The notes: a model not told the origin generated them from the sequence alone. Positions 18,048-27,126 are shown, counted from the first letter of the stretch. The stretch: 64,000 nt of DNA from Evansella clarkii (GCF_002019695.1 NZ_KV917376.1:2942040-3006039), one strand, 5' to 3'. A program made the numbers and translations.

Positions 18048-19113
18048 TGTCCTTGTAGCAGATGATTCCGCTTTTATGCGGAAAATGATCGCAAGTATGC
18101 TTTCTTCAGATCCTGATATAACAGTAATCGGAACAGCGAGAAACGGAGAGGATACATTACGGGGCATAAAAAAATACAGGCCGGATGTTGTAACTCTTGA
18201 TGTGGAAATGCCTGTTATGAATGGTCTTGAGGCCTTAAAAAGGATAATGGAAGAATGTCCTGTTCCAGTGATTCTCGTTTCCAGCAGGACAGAAGAAGGG
18301 GCCGATGAAACCCTTAAAGCAATGGAATATGGAGCTTTTGATTTTATACCAAAGCCGTCCGGATCTATCTCTCTGGATATAGAAACTATTAAGACGGATT
18401 TAATTAACAAAGTGAAACATGCAGCATCAGCTGCAGCGGAACGGCCAGGCAAACCAAGGAAGGCCCGGGTGCCGGATACAACAATTTTAGAAAAAGAAGA
18501 AGCGAAAACAGAAGATTTCCATACTAATATCCATCTTAAAACATTAATAGCTATCGGAGTTTCCACAGGAGGGCCTAAAGCGCTTCAGAAAGTTTTGCCG
18601 GCACTGCCGAAGGAACTCAATGCCCCTGTCCTGATTGTTCAGCATATGCCTGAAGGATTTACGAAATCGTTAAGCAGCAGGCTTAACAAGTTATCAGGCA
18701 TAAGAGTTAAAGAAGCAGAAGATGGGGAACTTCTTCAGCCTGGCACTGCTTATATAGCTCCGGGAGGCAGCCATCTCAGAGTACGGAAACTTGGCGCTTC
18801 CCTGGCATGCGAACTTAGTGAGGATCATCCGGTTCATGGCCACCGGCCTTCCGTGGATGTATTATTTGAGTCACTAGCTTTACTCACTAAACACAAAGTA
18901 ATAGCAGCCATTTTAACAGGGATGGGAAGCGACGGAACAAAAGGCCTTATAAAATTAAAACACTCTGTTAAGACGCTTGCAATCACTGAATCTGAGAAAA
19001 CAGCGGTTGTATACGGAATGCCGAGAGCTGCAGCAGAAGCCGGGGTGGCGGATATAGTAGCCGATATTGACCAGATAGCCGCAATAATTGAAAGGTTTAC
19101 CAGGAGGGGGTAG
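18040..19113 (+). CDS. cheB: Chemotaxis receptor methylesterase/deamidase CheB
   Basis: CheB removes methyl groups from receptors. The 357-residue protein has an N-terminal receiver domain (phosphoacceptor Asp54 in VVTLDVEMPVMNG) and a C-terminal methylesterase domain with the catalytic triad Ser175 (GVSTGG), His202 (QHMPEGF) and Asp298 (GMGSDGTKG). TTG 18040 is the start, with AGGGGAGGA upstream inside flhG. CheR is not in the window; in Bacillus it lies elsewhere. Confidence 0.97.
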   Translation: MVNVLVADDSAFMRKMIASMLSSDPDITVIGTARNGEDTLRGIKKYRPDVVTLDVEMPVMNGLEALKRIMEECPVPVILVSSRTEEGADETLKAMEYGAFDFIPKPSGSISLDIETIKTDLINKVKHAASAAAERPGKPRKARVPDTTILEKEEAKTEDFHTNIHLKTLIAIGVSTGGPKALQKVLPALPKELNAPVLIVQHMPEGFTKSLSSRLNKLSGIRVKEAEDGELLQPGTAYIAPGGSHLRVRKLGASLACELSEDHPVHGHRPSVDVLFESLALLTKHKVIAAILTGMGSDGTKGLIKLKHSVKTLAITESEKTAVVYGMPRAAAEAGVADIVADIDQIAAIIERFTRRG

Positions 19114-19118
19114 TTGCT

Positions 19119-21161
19119 TTGGAGAAAAATCAGTATTTAGACATGTTTATTGAAGAGAGTAAAGAACACCTGCAGGCGATGAATACACATTTTTTAAAGC
19201 TGGAGGAAGAACCGGGAAACATTAGTCTAATTAATGAAGTTTTTCGTTCTGCCCATACTTTAAAAGGAATGGCAGCTACCATGGGATTCTATGACCTTGA
19301 AAAGCTGACACACCAGCTCGAGAACATTCTCGACGGGATCAGGAATGGTGTCCTGAACACATCTGCTGAACTTCTTGATATGATGTTTGAATCTGTTGAT
19401 GACCTTGAAGCAATGGTGGAAGATATTTCAGCCGGCGGAGAAGGAAAACGCAATGTTACAGAAATAATTGCAGCCTTGAAGAAATTAGAAGAGGGAGCTG
19501 GTTTACCTTCCCCACAGAGCACAGCCCTGCAGGAGGCAGCAAGCACTGCTGTTCCTGAAGAACAGACTATCATTCTGGATGACTTTGAATTAACTGTTAT
19601 TGCTCAGTCGGAAGAGCAAGGTTTTGAAGCATTGCAAATAGATATTACGCTTCAGGAAAATTGTGTTTTGAAAGCCGCCAGAGTATTTATGGTTTTTGAA
19701 GCTCTGGAAAAGTCAGGTGAAATTATTAAGGCGTCTCCTTCTGTAGATGAGCTTGAAGAAGAGAAGTTTGAGAATTCGTTCACAGTAATCCTTGTTACTA
19801 AGTCTTCTTCGGAAGAGGTTAAGTCCTCAATTCTGAATATTTCTGAAATAGAAAGTGCGGAAGTTACAAAAATTTTTACAGGAAAAATTCAAACTGAGGA
19901 AGATAAAAACGCTGATAAAGAGCCTGAAAATTCGGTGGATGAAGAAATGGAGAATGACTTGCCCCGAAGTTCAGAAGATAGCAGCCGCAGGCAGGCACGG
20001 GCGCAGTCAGCAAATAAAACCATCCGTGTAAATATAGACAGGCTTGATACTTTAATGAATCTGTTTGAAGAGCTTGTCATTGACCGTGGAAGGCTGGAGC
20101 AGATTTCAAGAGAATCCAATAACAGCGAACTTACTGAAACAGTGGAGCATATGACAAGAGTTTCTGGTGATTTACAGTCTATTATTCTTAATTTAAGAAT
20201 GGTTCCGGCCGAACAGGTTTTTAATCGTTTTCCGAGAATGGTCCGGAGCCTGGCTAAAGAGCTGAACAAAAAAGCAGTTTTAACAATAAGCGGGGAAGAC
20301 ACAGAACTTGACAGGAATGTGATTGATGAGATCGGCGATCCGCTTGTCCATTTGCTGCGCAACTCTCTTGACCATGGTATAGAAAGGCCAGAAGACAGGA
20401 TAAAGGCTGGAAAAGATGAAGCAGGTAAAATAAACCTGTTGGCTTACCATAGCGGGAACCATGTATTTATTGAGGTATCTGACGATGGTGCCGGAATTAA
20501 TAAAGAAAAAGTCCTTGAAAAAGCACTTAAAAACGGAGTTATTAATAAAGGAGACACAGGGAGCCTTTCTGAAACGGAAGTGTTTGAACTTTTGTTTGCG
20601 AGCGGTTTCAGTACAGCTGAAAAAGTTTCAAATGTTTCCGGACGAGGCGTTGGGCTCGACGTCGTTAAAAATAAAATAGAATCCTTAGGGGGTTCTGTAT
20701 CTGTAGAATCAGAAAAAAATAAAGGGACTAAGTTTACAGTCAGGCTGCCGCTGACTTTGTCGATAATTCCTTCACTGCTGGTTAAGATTCAGGAGGAAAC
20801 ATTCGCAATCCCTTTGTCTTCTATTATTGAAACAGCAATTATTAAAGACGAAGATATTTTATCGGCCCACAAACAGAAAGTGATTGATTTTCGGGGCAAA
20901 GTTATTCCGCTGCTCGATTTAACAGGATATTTTGATGTTCCTGTTTCTGCAGAGGCGAGCAATCACCTGCATGTAGTAATTGTAAGAGTGCAGCAAAAAA
21001 TAGCAGCTTTAGTAGTAAATCAATTTATCGGGCAGCAGGAAATTGTTCTTAAGTCTCTGGGGAACTATCTTTCAGCAGTACCGGCAATTTCAGGAGCTAC
21101 TATCCTGGGCAATGGACAAATCGCCCTGATCATAGACTGCAATTCTATTATGCAGCATTAA
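19119..21161 (+). CDS. cheA: Chemotaxis histidine kinase CheA
   Basis: CheA phosphorylates CheY and CheB in response to receptors. The 680-residue protein has P1 with phospho-His46 (RSAHTLKGMA), a P2 region (about 150-280), dimerisation P3, the ATPase P4 (NSLDHGIERPEDR, ISDDGAGI-type box VSDDGAGINKEKV, and GRGVGLDVVKNKIESLGG) and the CheW-like P5 (from about 545). TTG 19119 is the start with AGGAGGGGG at 19102-19110. It is followed by a 225-bp gap that holds a dispersed repeat, where B. subtilis has cheW almost directly. Confidence 0.98.
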   Translation: MEKNQYLDMFIEESKEHLQAMNTHFLKLEEEPGNISLINEVFRSAHTLKGMAATMGFYDLEKLTHQLENILDGIRNGVLNTSAELLDMMFESVDDLEAMVEDISAGGEGKRNVTEIIAALKKLEEGAGLPSPQSTALQEAASTAVPEEQTIILDDFELTVIAQSEEQGFEALQIDITLQENCVLKAARVFMVFEALEKSGEIIKASPSVDELEEEKFENSFTVILVTKSSSEEVKSSILNISEIESAEVTKIFTGKIQTEEDKNADKEPENSVDEEMENDLPRSSEDSSRRQARAQSANKTIRVNIDRLDTLMNLFEELVIDRGRLEQISRESNNSELTETVEHMTRVSGDLQSIILNLRMVPAEQVFNRFPRMVRSLAKELNKKAVLTISGEDTELDRNVIDEIGDPLVHLLRNSLDHGIERPEDRIKAGKDEAGKINLLAYHSGNHVFIEVSDDGAGINKEKVLEKALKNGVINKGDTGSLSETEVFELLFASGFSTAEKVSNVSGRGVGLDVVKNKIESLGGSVSVESEKNKGTKFTVRLPLTLSIIPSLLVKIQEETFAIPLSSIIETAIIKDEDILSAHKQKVIDFRGKVIPLLDLTGYFDVPVSAEASNHLHVVIVRVQQKIAALVVNQFIGQQEIVLKSLGNYLSAVPAISGATILGNGQIALIIDCNSIMQH

Positions 21162-21204
21162 AATTAATGCTCTGTTTATGGCTGATGTTGATTTTTAATA
21201 ATAC

Positions 21205-21333
21205 TGTTGATTTACGCGAAAGGTGCGAGACGCCTGTGGGAATAGCATTAGCTGAAGATCCCGCAGGGTGTTCTTCCCGAGGAAGCTGAAGCAATGCCCG
21301 CGGCAAGCGAGCACACTGCAGCAAAAATCAACA
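21205..21333. repeat. MITE-like GC-rich dispersed repeat between cheA and cheW
   Basis: A 129-bp non-coding element bounded by perfect 9-bp inverted termini (TGTTGATTT at 21205-21213, AAATCAACA at 21325-21333). The inside is GC-rich and built from paired blocks (GCGAGACGCCTGTGGG near the left, GATCCCGCAGGG, CCCGAGGAAGCTGAAG, GCCCGCGGCAAGCGAG near the right) that can fold back. It has no ORF. A related element lies at 47984-48148. I recall elements of this style scattered in many Bacillaceae genomes; that is memory, not a search. It is the only insertion interrupting the fla/che cluster here. Confidence 0.8.
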
Positions 21334-21386
21334 ACATAGTTTAATAGAGCCAAAATTAAAAAAGCTCATTTAGAGGGGGAACTAAA

Positions 21387-21866
21387 ATGGAAAGTGCAGC
21401 AGTAAAAAATGAAGTGAAGGTCATTGTATTCGAATTGAAAGATGAAGAGTACGGGGTGCCAGTGGAGCAGGTTCGTTCTATCGAAAGAGTACAGCATATT
21501 ACAAGAGTTCCTAAAACGCCGGACTTCGTTAAAGGAGTAATTAATCTCAGAGGAGTTGTTACACCTGTTATTGATCTCAGAAGCCGCTTTGAGATTGAAG
21601 AGGAAGAATATTCCTCACATACGAGAGTGATTATAGTTTCTGTGAACGATACGGAAGCCGGGTTAATTGTAGATACAGCGAACGATGTAATTGATATTCC
21701 GGCAGGTGAGATTGAACCGCCGCCTGAAGTTGCTGGCGGAGTGGAGGCAGAGTACATATACGGCGTGGCTAAGCTGGATAAACGACTCCTCATACTTTTG
21801 AATCTCGATAAAGTGCTGAATACAGAAGAAATGAAAGAGCTGAAGCAAATTGAGGCGCATCAATGA
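21387..21866 (+). CDS. cheW: Chemotaxis coupling protein CheW
   Basis: CheW links chemoreceptors to CheA. The 159-residue protein is a single CheW domain: VFELKDEEYGVPVEQVRSIE, the signature FVKGVINLRGVVTPVIDLR, and the C-terminal VAKLDKRLLILLNLDKVL. It has a strong GAGGGGGA site. The repeat at 21205-21333 separates it from cheA. The stop overlaps the cheC ATG (ATGA). Confidence 0.97.
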   Translation: MESAAVKNEVKVIVFELKDEEYGVPVEQVRSIERVQHITRVPKTPDFVKGVINLRGVVTPVIDLRSRFEIEEEEYSSHTRVIIVSVNDTEAGLIVDTANDVIDIPAGEIEPPPEVAGGVEAEYIYGVAKLDKRLLILLNLDKVLNTEEMKELKQIEAHQ

Positions 21867-22504
21867 GTATGTCCCGGCGGATTGAACCATTCCATCTTGA
21901 TGTATTGAAGGAAGTAGGGAATATTGGTGCAGGTCATGCCGCCACAGCTTTATCCAGTTTATTGGACAAGGATATTGATATGAAAGTCCCTCAAGTAAAG
22001 TTAGAACCCTTTCATATGTTTGGTAATATGTTCAGGGAAGATATGGAAAATGTAGCAGCAATATATTTCAGGATAGATGGCGAGGTAACAGGAAGCATGT
22101 TTTTTATGCTTCCTGTTAAAGAAGCAAATTCTTTTGTACAGAAACTGACCGGGGATACTTCACAGAAAATAACGGTTTCCAATACAACCGAATTAGCAGT
22201 ATCGGCTCTGAGCGAGGCTGGTAATATTCTGGCTGGTTCTTATTTAACAGCACTGGCGGATTTTACACGGCTGAACCTTATTCCTTCTCCGCCAGGCTTT
22301 GCAGTCGACATGGCTTCTGCTATTTTAAGTTATGCTCTGGTGCCATTATCTGCAGCGGCTGACGAAGCACTCATAATTGAAACAGAAATTATTGAAAATG
22401 ACAGGGAAAGCAACAGGGTTTTAAATGGATATTTCTTTTTTCTTCCCGATCCTGGGTCCCTGGGAAAAATACTTCAGTCTCTCGGGGTGCCTGCAGATGA
22501 ATAA
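21863..22504 (+). CDS. cheC: CheY-P phosphatase CheC
   Basis: CheC dephosphorylates CheY-P and is enhanced by CheD, giving Bacillus a methylation-independent adaptation loop. The 213-residue protein has two phosphatase helices (EVGNIGAGHAATALSSLL and LSEAGNILAGSYLTALAD), each with the Glu-Asn pair expected at the active sites. It overlaps cheW by 4 bases and cheD by 8, so the three genes are coupled. Confidence 0.96.
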   Translation: MSMSRRIEPFHLDVLKEVGNIGAGHAATALSSLLDKDIDMKVPQVKLEPFHMFGNMFREDMENVAAIYFRIDGEVTGSMFFMLPVKEANSFVQKLTGDTSQKITVSNTTELAVSALSEAGNILAGSYLTALADFTRLNLIPSPPGFAVDMASAILSYALVPLSAAADEALIIETEIIENDRESNRVLNGYFFFLPDPGSLGKILQSLGVPADE

Positions 22505-22991
22505 AGTGATCAGAGTTGGTATGGCTGACATTAATTTTGCAGCTTCTCCTTCAACAATACGTACTTCGGGCCTCGGTTCCTGTGTTGGTGTGGTTATATA
22601 CGACGAAAAGTTAAATATCGGCGGAATGGCACACATCATGCTGCCCGATTCTTCCATGTCGAGAGGCGGAATAGTTCAGAGAGCTAAATACGCCGATACT
22701 GCGGTCACTGACCTGGTCTCCTATTTCCGCAGTAAATCTAAGCAAGGAGAGGCTGTCCGGCTGAAAGCGAAAATTGCCGGTGGAGCTCAGATGTTCCAGT
22801 TTTCAACGAGCACCGAACTGTTCCGGATCGGTCCGAGAAATGTTGAAGCAGTGAAAGAACAGCTGAAAAACATGAAAGTAATGCTTATAAATGAAGACAC
22901 TGGAGGCAGCAGCGGAAGGACGATTGAGTTTGACCCGGAAACGAAGAAATTGTATATCCGTACTGTTAATAAAGGTGAAAAAGTAATCTGA
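22497..22991 (+). CDS. cheD: Chemoreceptor glutamine deamidase CheD
   Basis: CheD deamidates receptor glutamines and regulates CheC. The 164-residue product has the catalytic Cys in TSGLGSCVGVVIYD, the His in MAHIMLPDS and the conserved KIAGGAQMF segment. The start is ATG 22497, using GGGGTG at 22484-22489 in the cheC end; a longer in-frame opening from 22425 lies wholly inside cheC and would add 24 residues not found in the family. Confidence 0.96.
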   Translation: MNKVIRVGMADINFAASPSTIRTSGLGSCVGVVIYDEKLNIGGMAHIMLPDSSMSRGGIVQRAKYADTAVTDLVSYFRSKSKQGEAVRLKAKIAGGAQMFQFSTSTELFRIGPRNVEAVKEQLKNMKVMLINEDTGGSSGRTIEFDPETKKLYIRTVNKGEKVI

Positions 22992-23066
22992 CAGGCATAC
23001 TATATTTTGTTTTCCGGCGCTTTTGCGCCAGCGACAGGAAAAACCATGAAGGAGGGGCAGATACTC

Positions 23067-23840
23067 ATGCCACATGCCTATGCTGCAGTACAGTTTAAAG
23101 ACGAATGGAATCAATGGACTAAAGGTGATGAATCAGCAGGCGACAGACTGGTTGAGGCATTTCTCCCGCTCGTGGAATATCATGTAAAAAGAATTGGAGC
23201 AGCCTTGCCAAAAAGTGTCCAGATTGATGAGCTCAGAAGCCACGGGATGCTTGGATTATATGATGCTTTACGAAAATTCGATCATACAAGAGACCTGAAA
23301 TTTGATACATATGCCTCTTTCCGTATAAGGGGGGCGATTATTGACGGGCTGCGCCAGCAGGACTGGCTGCCAAGGTCTTTGAGAGAGAAGTCAAAAAAAA
23401 TCGAACAGGCATCAGAACAGCTGGAACAGAAGTATGGCCGGTATGTGAGCGCTGCGGAGGTTGCTGTTTATCTCGGTCTCAGCGAGGAAGAAGTTCTTCA
23501 GACGATGAACGAAAGTTATCTGTCGCATCAGCTTTCCATTGATGAGACGGCACAGGATTCAGAAAAAGAGGAAACGTTCACTGCTGCCATTCCAGACAAC
23601 CGAACCTTAACTCCCGAGCAGGAGCTGGATAAAAAAGCAAGGATAGAAGAACTTGCAGAAGTTATAAAAACACTGAATGAAAAAGAACAGACAATCATCA
23701 GCCTGTTTTATTTTGAAGAGCTTACTTTAACAGAGATCGGTGAACTGCTTAATTTATCGACTTCAAGAATTTCTCAGATTCATTCCAGATGTATTTTTAA
23801 GCTTCAGCAGAAACTGAACAAAATAGGTAGCAGGAATTAA
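23067..23840 (+). CDS. sigD: RNA polymerase sigma factor SigD (sigma-28 type)
   Basis: SigD transcribes flagellin, chemotaxis and autolysin genes. The 257-residue protein has region 2 (MLGLYDALRKFD, FDTYASFRIRGAIIDGLRQQDWLPRS in part), region 3 and region 4 with the helix-turn-helix ELTLTEIGELLNLSTSRISQ. ATG 23067 is the start, with AAGGAGGGG at 23049-23057; an upstream in-frame ATG at 23007 lacks a site and adds residues foreign to the family. It lies near the end of the long operon, as in B. subtilis, where distance from the promoter is known to influence SigD level. Confidence 0.97.
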   Translation: MPHAYAAVQFKDEWNQWTKGDESAGDRLVEAFLPLVEYHVKRIGAALPKSVQIDELRSHGMLGLYDALRKFDHTRDLKFDTYASFRIRGAIIDGLRQQDWLPRSLREKSKKIEQASEQLEQKYGRYVSAAEVAVYLGLSEEEVLQTMNESYLSHQLSIDETAQDSEKEETFTAAIPDNRTLTPEQELDKKARIEELAEVIKTLNEKEQTIISLFYFEELTLTEIGELLNLSTSRISQIHSRCIFKLQQKLNKIGSRN

Positions 23841-23868
23841 ATGAAAGGCCTATGGGAGGTCAATCTGC

Positions 23869-23890
23869 AAAAGCTCCGGGGAGAGCTTTT
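23869..23890 (+). other. Hairpin in the sigD-fapA gap
   Basis: AAAAGCTC (23869-23876) pairs with GAGCTTTT (23883-23890) across a 6-nt loop. The four U residues belong to the stem, so this is a weak terminator or a processing/stability hairpin. It sits 29 bases after the sigD stop and could lower expression of the downstream genes. Confidence 0.4.
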
Positions 23891-23952
23891 ATCATGGTTT
23901 AAGCAGATAGTCCTCATAGAGAAGTGATAAAGAGAAAGAGGGTATTGCTGCC

Positions 23953-25335
23953 GTGGAATTAGAAGATTTTTTTGAGTTGGAAATCAGCGGGGACGGGATG
24001 ACAGCCGCCCTGAAACAGAAACAGCTTAAAGATTATGAAAATGACATCACAGAAGAGCAGCTTGCTGAGTTTTTAAAGCTGCATGGAATAGTTTTTGGAA
24101 TTAAACCCGGGATTGCAGGCAGGCTCAATGAAGGTCCTGTATCAGAAAAACTTCTGGTCGCAAAAGGAAGGCCTGCGGTAAACGGGAGAGATGCCGCCAT
24201 GCAGCTCGTTGTTAAAGCGCCAGCGCGCAAAGACGTTCTTAATGATAGTAATTCATCTGTTAATTTCCGGGATATTATTGAAATACCATCTGTGCAGCAA
24301 GGGGATACAGTTGCTGTAAAAATTGAAAAAACTCCCGGTGCTGACGGAACAGACGTATACGGCCGGGAAGTCACAGCACGGGAAGGAAGAGACTTTAAAT
24401 TAAGGCCGGGTAAAAACACTAAAGTAAGCAGAGACTCTCTGAGGCTTATCGCTTTGTCGGCCGGCCAGCCTTCCACAGGCAACAAAACGGTACATGTCTA
24501 CCCTGTCTATGAAGTGCACGGAGATGTTAGTATGAAGGTAGGAAACATCGATTTCGTGGGTAATGTTACTATAAACGGAGGCGTTCCTTCTGGTTATTCT
24601 GTTAAAGCTAAAGGGGATATCCGAATCAGCGGCCCAGTGGAAGGTGCCGAAATAAGCGCTGGTGGATCTGTTTATATTTCACGAGGCATAGTGGCGCAGA
24701 ATAAAGGTTTTATAAAGGCAGGAGTGGACATATTTACTTCTTTTATCAACCAGGCGGAGGCGGAAGCAGGCGGTGATATTTATGTTACCCAGTCCATCCT
24801 TCACAGCAATATTTCTGCCGGAGGATTTGTACGCTGCATAAAAGGGCGTGGGAATATTGTTGGCGGGAGTATATCCGCTGGAAAAGGAATCGAGATGAAT
24901 GAAGCGGGTAATTCGATGAATACCCCAACCACTTTCTTTATCGGAGCCGGAAAGAATACTTTCGAAAAGGAAAAGTTTTACGAAGAAAAATTAAAAAAAT
25001 CAGCTGAAGAGCTTGAGAAGCTTCATCTTCTGCTTGATAAGCTTACTGAGAAAGAAGAAAAGGGCGCTGCCGGGGCGAAAGACAGGATAATGATACTGCG
25101 GATTCGAAGTACAATAGAAAAGGCAAGCCGTGAATATGAAGAAAGCCGTGAGGAGCTCGGGGAGTTAGCGGAGGTTTCGCATAATGGGACAGAGGGATTC
25201 CTTACAGTACATAAAACAATATACCCTAATTCAGCCATTCAGTTCGGGAAATACAGATGTAAAATAAACTCACTGCATCAGCATCTTATTTTTAAACTGG
25301 AAGCAGGGGAGATCAGGTTTGAATCTGTTACATAA
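23953..25335 (+). CDS. FapA (DUF342) family protein
   Basis: A 460-residue soluble protein of the FapA/DUF342 family. Visible parts are an N-terminal domain (residues 1-165), a right-handed beta-helix of glycine-rich repeats (about 175-320: GDVSMKVGNIDFVGNVTING, GDIRISGPVEGAEISAGGSV, then similar coils) and a coiled coil (about 330-400) followed by a short C-terminal domain. In Vibrio, FapA was reported to act in flagellar placement and glucose signalling; no function is established in Bacillus. B. subtilis 168 has no such gene between sigD and swrB. GTG 23953 is the likely start. Confidence 0.85.
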   Translation: MELEDFFELEISGDGMTAALKQKQLKDYENDITEEQLAEFLKLHGIVFGIKPGIAGRLNEGPVSEKLLVAKGRPAVNGRDAAMQLVVKAPARKDVLNDSNSSVNFRDIIEIPSVQQGDTVAVKIEKTPGADGTDVYGREVTAREGRDFKLRPGKNTKVSRDSLRLIALSAGQPSTGNKTVHVYPVYEVHGDVSMKVGNIDFVGNVTINGGVPSGYSVKAKGDIRISGPVEGAEISAGGSVYISRGIVAQNKGFIKAGVDIFTSFINQAEAEAGGDIYVTQSILHSNISAGGFVRCIKGRGNIVGGSISAGKGIEMNEAGNSMNTPTTFFIGAGKNTFEKEKFYEEKLKKSAEELEKLHLLLDKLTEKEEKGAAGAKDRIMILRIRSTIEKASREYEESREELGELAEVSHNGTEGFLTVHKTIYPNSAIQFGKYRCKINSLHQHLIFKLEAGEIRFESVT

Positions 25336-25425
25336 GCCAGATTTACTTTACTAAGAGAACTTCAGCAATGCTAAAGCCCAGGTACAATGCTCCTGGGAAA
25401 GTGCGAAAGATCAGGGGGGATTCTG

Positions 25426-25755
25426 ATGAGCGGCTTAAAATCCATTGAAATGCAGGTTGCACTGCCAAGGACGCAGTCTGCAGGGAAGATCCAGGATCAG
25501 CTTCAGCAGAGGACAGCAGTGGCCCAGGGGCAGCTTGCTGAAGCGGGTGTGAAAAAACAGGAACGTGTCAAACAGACAGTTACATCTGCCGAGCAGACCT
25601 TATATAAAAGGCTTGCAAATGATGAAGAGAGGGGTACAGGCAGTGGTGGACAGCAGGAAGGAAAAAAGGGACATAAAAAGATCAGTACCTTACCGGGTGA
25701 AGATCACGTGGAAGAACACCCATATAAAGGAGTTCATTTTGATGCGAAATGGTAG
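25426..25755 (+). CDS. Small conserved-type protein of the fla/che cluster, unknown function
   Basis: A 109-residue hydrophilic protein, rich in Gln, Lys, Gly and Glu, with no membrane segment. The N-terminal MSGLKSIEMQVALPRTQSAG followed by a Gln-rich helix is the most ordered part; the C-terminal half is basic and probably disordered, ending EHPYKGVHFDAKW. I recall short proteins with a similar start downstream of sigD in other bacilli but cannot assign a function. ATG 25426 is chosen because AGGGGGG (about 25412-25418) serves it; the opening from 25387 has no site. It is 12 bases before swrB, in the same operon. Confidence 0.7.
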   Translation: MSGLKSIEMQVALPRTQSAGKIQDQLQQRTAVAQGQLAEAGVKKQERVKQTVTSAEQTLYKRLANDEERGTGSGGQQEGKKGHKKISTLPGEDHVEEHPYKGVHFDAKW

Positions 25756-25767
25756 AGGAGGATACGA

Positions 25768-26271
25768 ATGCTCTATTTATTAATTATCAGCTTTCTCCTT
25801 CATTTAGTTTGTTTTTATTTTATTATCCTCCTTTATCAGCGGCTGAAACAGCAGGAACCTTTTGATAAAGAAAAAACACTCGATGAAATGGAAGAAATGC
25901 TTCTTGCCTATACAACGGAAATGAAAGAAAATAACGAGAAAATAGCCAGAATAGTTTCACGTAAACTGAATAACCAAACAGCCGGTCTGAAACCTGATGA
26001 CAGGTCATCGGCTGCAGAGCCTGATGAATCTGAAAGAGAACAGGAAGAACCGGATGGGGAAATAATAGCTTTTCAGACAGAACAGGATTCAGCAGAGCAG
26101 AAAGAATATACACCGCCTCTTCCTGATGAAGAGAAGGCTGTCAGGGTGGACACCTCCCCCCAATCCAGAGTTTTATCCCTTCACAATGAAGGCTATACTA
26201 TAAAAGAAATCGCCCGTAAACTGAATATGGGAACAGGTGAAGTAGAGCTTATGATAAAATTTTATAAATAA
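25768..26271 (+). CDS. swrB: Swarming motility protein SwrB
   Basis: SwrB promotes flagellar type III export activation and SigD activity in B. subtilis. The 167-residue product has the same length and plan: an N-terminal transmembrane helix (residues 2-24), a coiled-coil and acidic linker (35-130) and a C-terminal helix-turn-helix-like segment VLSLHNEGYTIKEIARKLNMG. It is the last gene before rpsB, exactly as in B. subtilis. Sequence conservation in the linker is low, so the call depends on architecture and position. An AGAGGAGG site precedes the ATG. Confidence 0.85.
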   Translation: MLYLLIISFLLHLVCFYFIILLYQRLKQQEPFDKEKTLDEMEEMLLAYTTEMKENNEKIARIVSRKLNNQTAGLKPDDRSSAAEPDESEREQEEPDGEIIAFQTEQDSAEQKEYTPPLPDEEKAVRVDTSPQSRVLSLHNEGYTIKEIARKLNMGTGEVELMIKFYK

Positions 26272-26284
26272 ATCCCCTCAGCAC

Positions 26285-26313
26285 TTGCTATAGACTTTGC
26301 ATTATGGTATATT
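26285..26313 (+). promoter_or_regulatory. Sigma-A-type promoter for rpsB
   Basis: TTGCTA (26285-26290), 17-bp spacer, TATATT (26308-26313). It lies just after the swrB stop and leaves a leader of about 108 bases before the rpsB GTG. The leader has no obvious terminator. Confidence 0.65.
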
Positions 26314-26427
26314 ATTTCACGGTGTTAATACACACGTTTCCTGATTTATGCAATGGTGCTGCAATACGCAGTTTTGTATAAAGAGGAGGGAAGCGGAGGC
26401 CAAAAAAACCAAAAGGAGGTGAGTGAT

Positions 26428-27126
26428 GTGGCAGTTATTTCCATGAAACAATTACTTGAAGCTGGGGTACACTTCGGTCATCAGACACGACGCTGGAACC
26501 CTAAAATGGATCGCTACATCTTCACAGAAAGAAACGGTATTTACATTATCGACCTTCAAAAGACGGTCAAGAAAGTTGACGAAGCATTTAACTTCGTTCG
26601 TGACCTTGCAGGACAAGGCGGAACAATGCTTTTCGTAGGAACTAAAAAACAGGCTCAGGATTCCGTGAAAGAAGAAGCGGAACGTGCTGGGATGTACTAC
26701 ATCAACCAGCGCTGGTTAGGCGGAACATTAACAAACTTCGATACTATCCGTAAACGTATCGGCCGCTTAAAAGAAATTGAGCGTATGAAAGAAGACGGCA
26801 CTTTTGACGTTCTTCCTAAAAAAGAAGTTGTTCTTTTAAACAAAGAACTTGAGCGTCTTGAGAAGTTCTTAGGCGGAATTAAAGATATGGAGAAGCTTCC
26901 TGATGCATTATTCATTATCGATCCGCGTAAAGAGCGTATTGCTGTAGCGGAAGCTAAAAAATTAAACCTACCGATCGTTGCGATCGTGGATACTAACTGT
27001 GACCCTGACGAGATTGACTACGTTATTCCTGGAAATGACGATGCAATCCGTGCTGTACGTCTTCTGACAGCTAAAATGGCTGACGCAATTATTGAAGCAA
27101 ACCAAGGTGAAGAAACAACTGCTTAA
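26428..27126 (+). CDS. rpsB: 30S ribosomal protein S2
   Basis: S2 is a late-assembling protein of the small subunit. The 232-residue product opens [20 protein letters not shown] and holds the S2 signatures ([39 protein letters not shown], and the C-terminal [20 protein letters not shown] in part). The start is GTG 26428: AAAGGAGGTGA (26412-26422) is a near-perfect Shine-Dalgarno sequence, and the in-frame ATG at 26353 would add 25 residues absent in the family. Codon use is clearly more biased than in the fla genes. It is paired with tsf and followed by its own terminator. Confidence 0.98.
   Translation: MAVISMKQLLEAGVHFGHQTRRWNPKMDRYIFTERNGIYIIDLQKTVKKVDEAFNFVRDLAGQGGTMLFVGTKKQAQDSVKEEAERAGMYYINQRWLGGTLTNFDTIRKRIGRLKEIERMKEDGTFDVLPKKEVVLLNKELERLEKFLGGIKDMEKLPDALFIIDPRKERIAVAEAKKLNLPIVAIVDTNCDPDEIDYVIPGNDDAIRAVRLLTAKMADAIIEANQGEETTA

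Noticed and set aside
26353-26427. N-terminal extension of S2 from ATG 26353
   Set aside because: A near-perfect Shine-Dalgarno sequence lies inside the extension directly before GTG 26428, and the family begins there.
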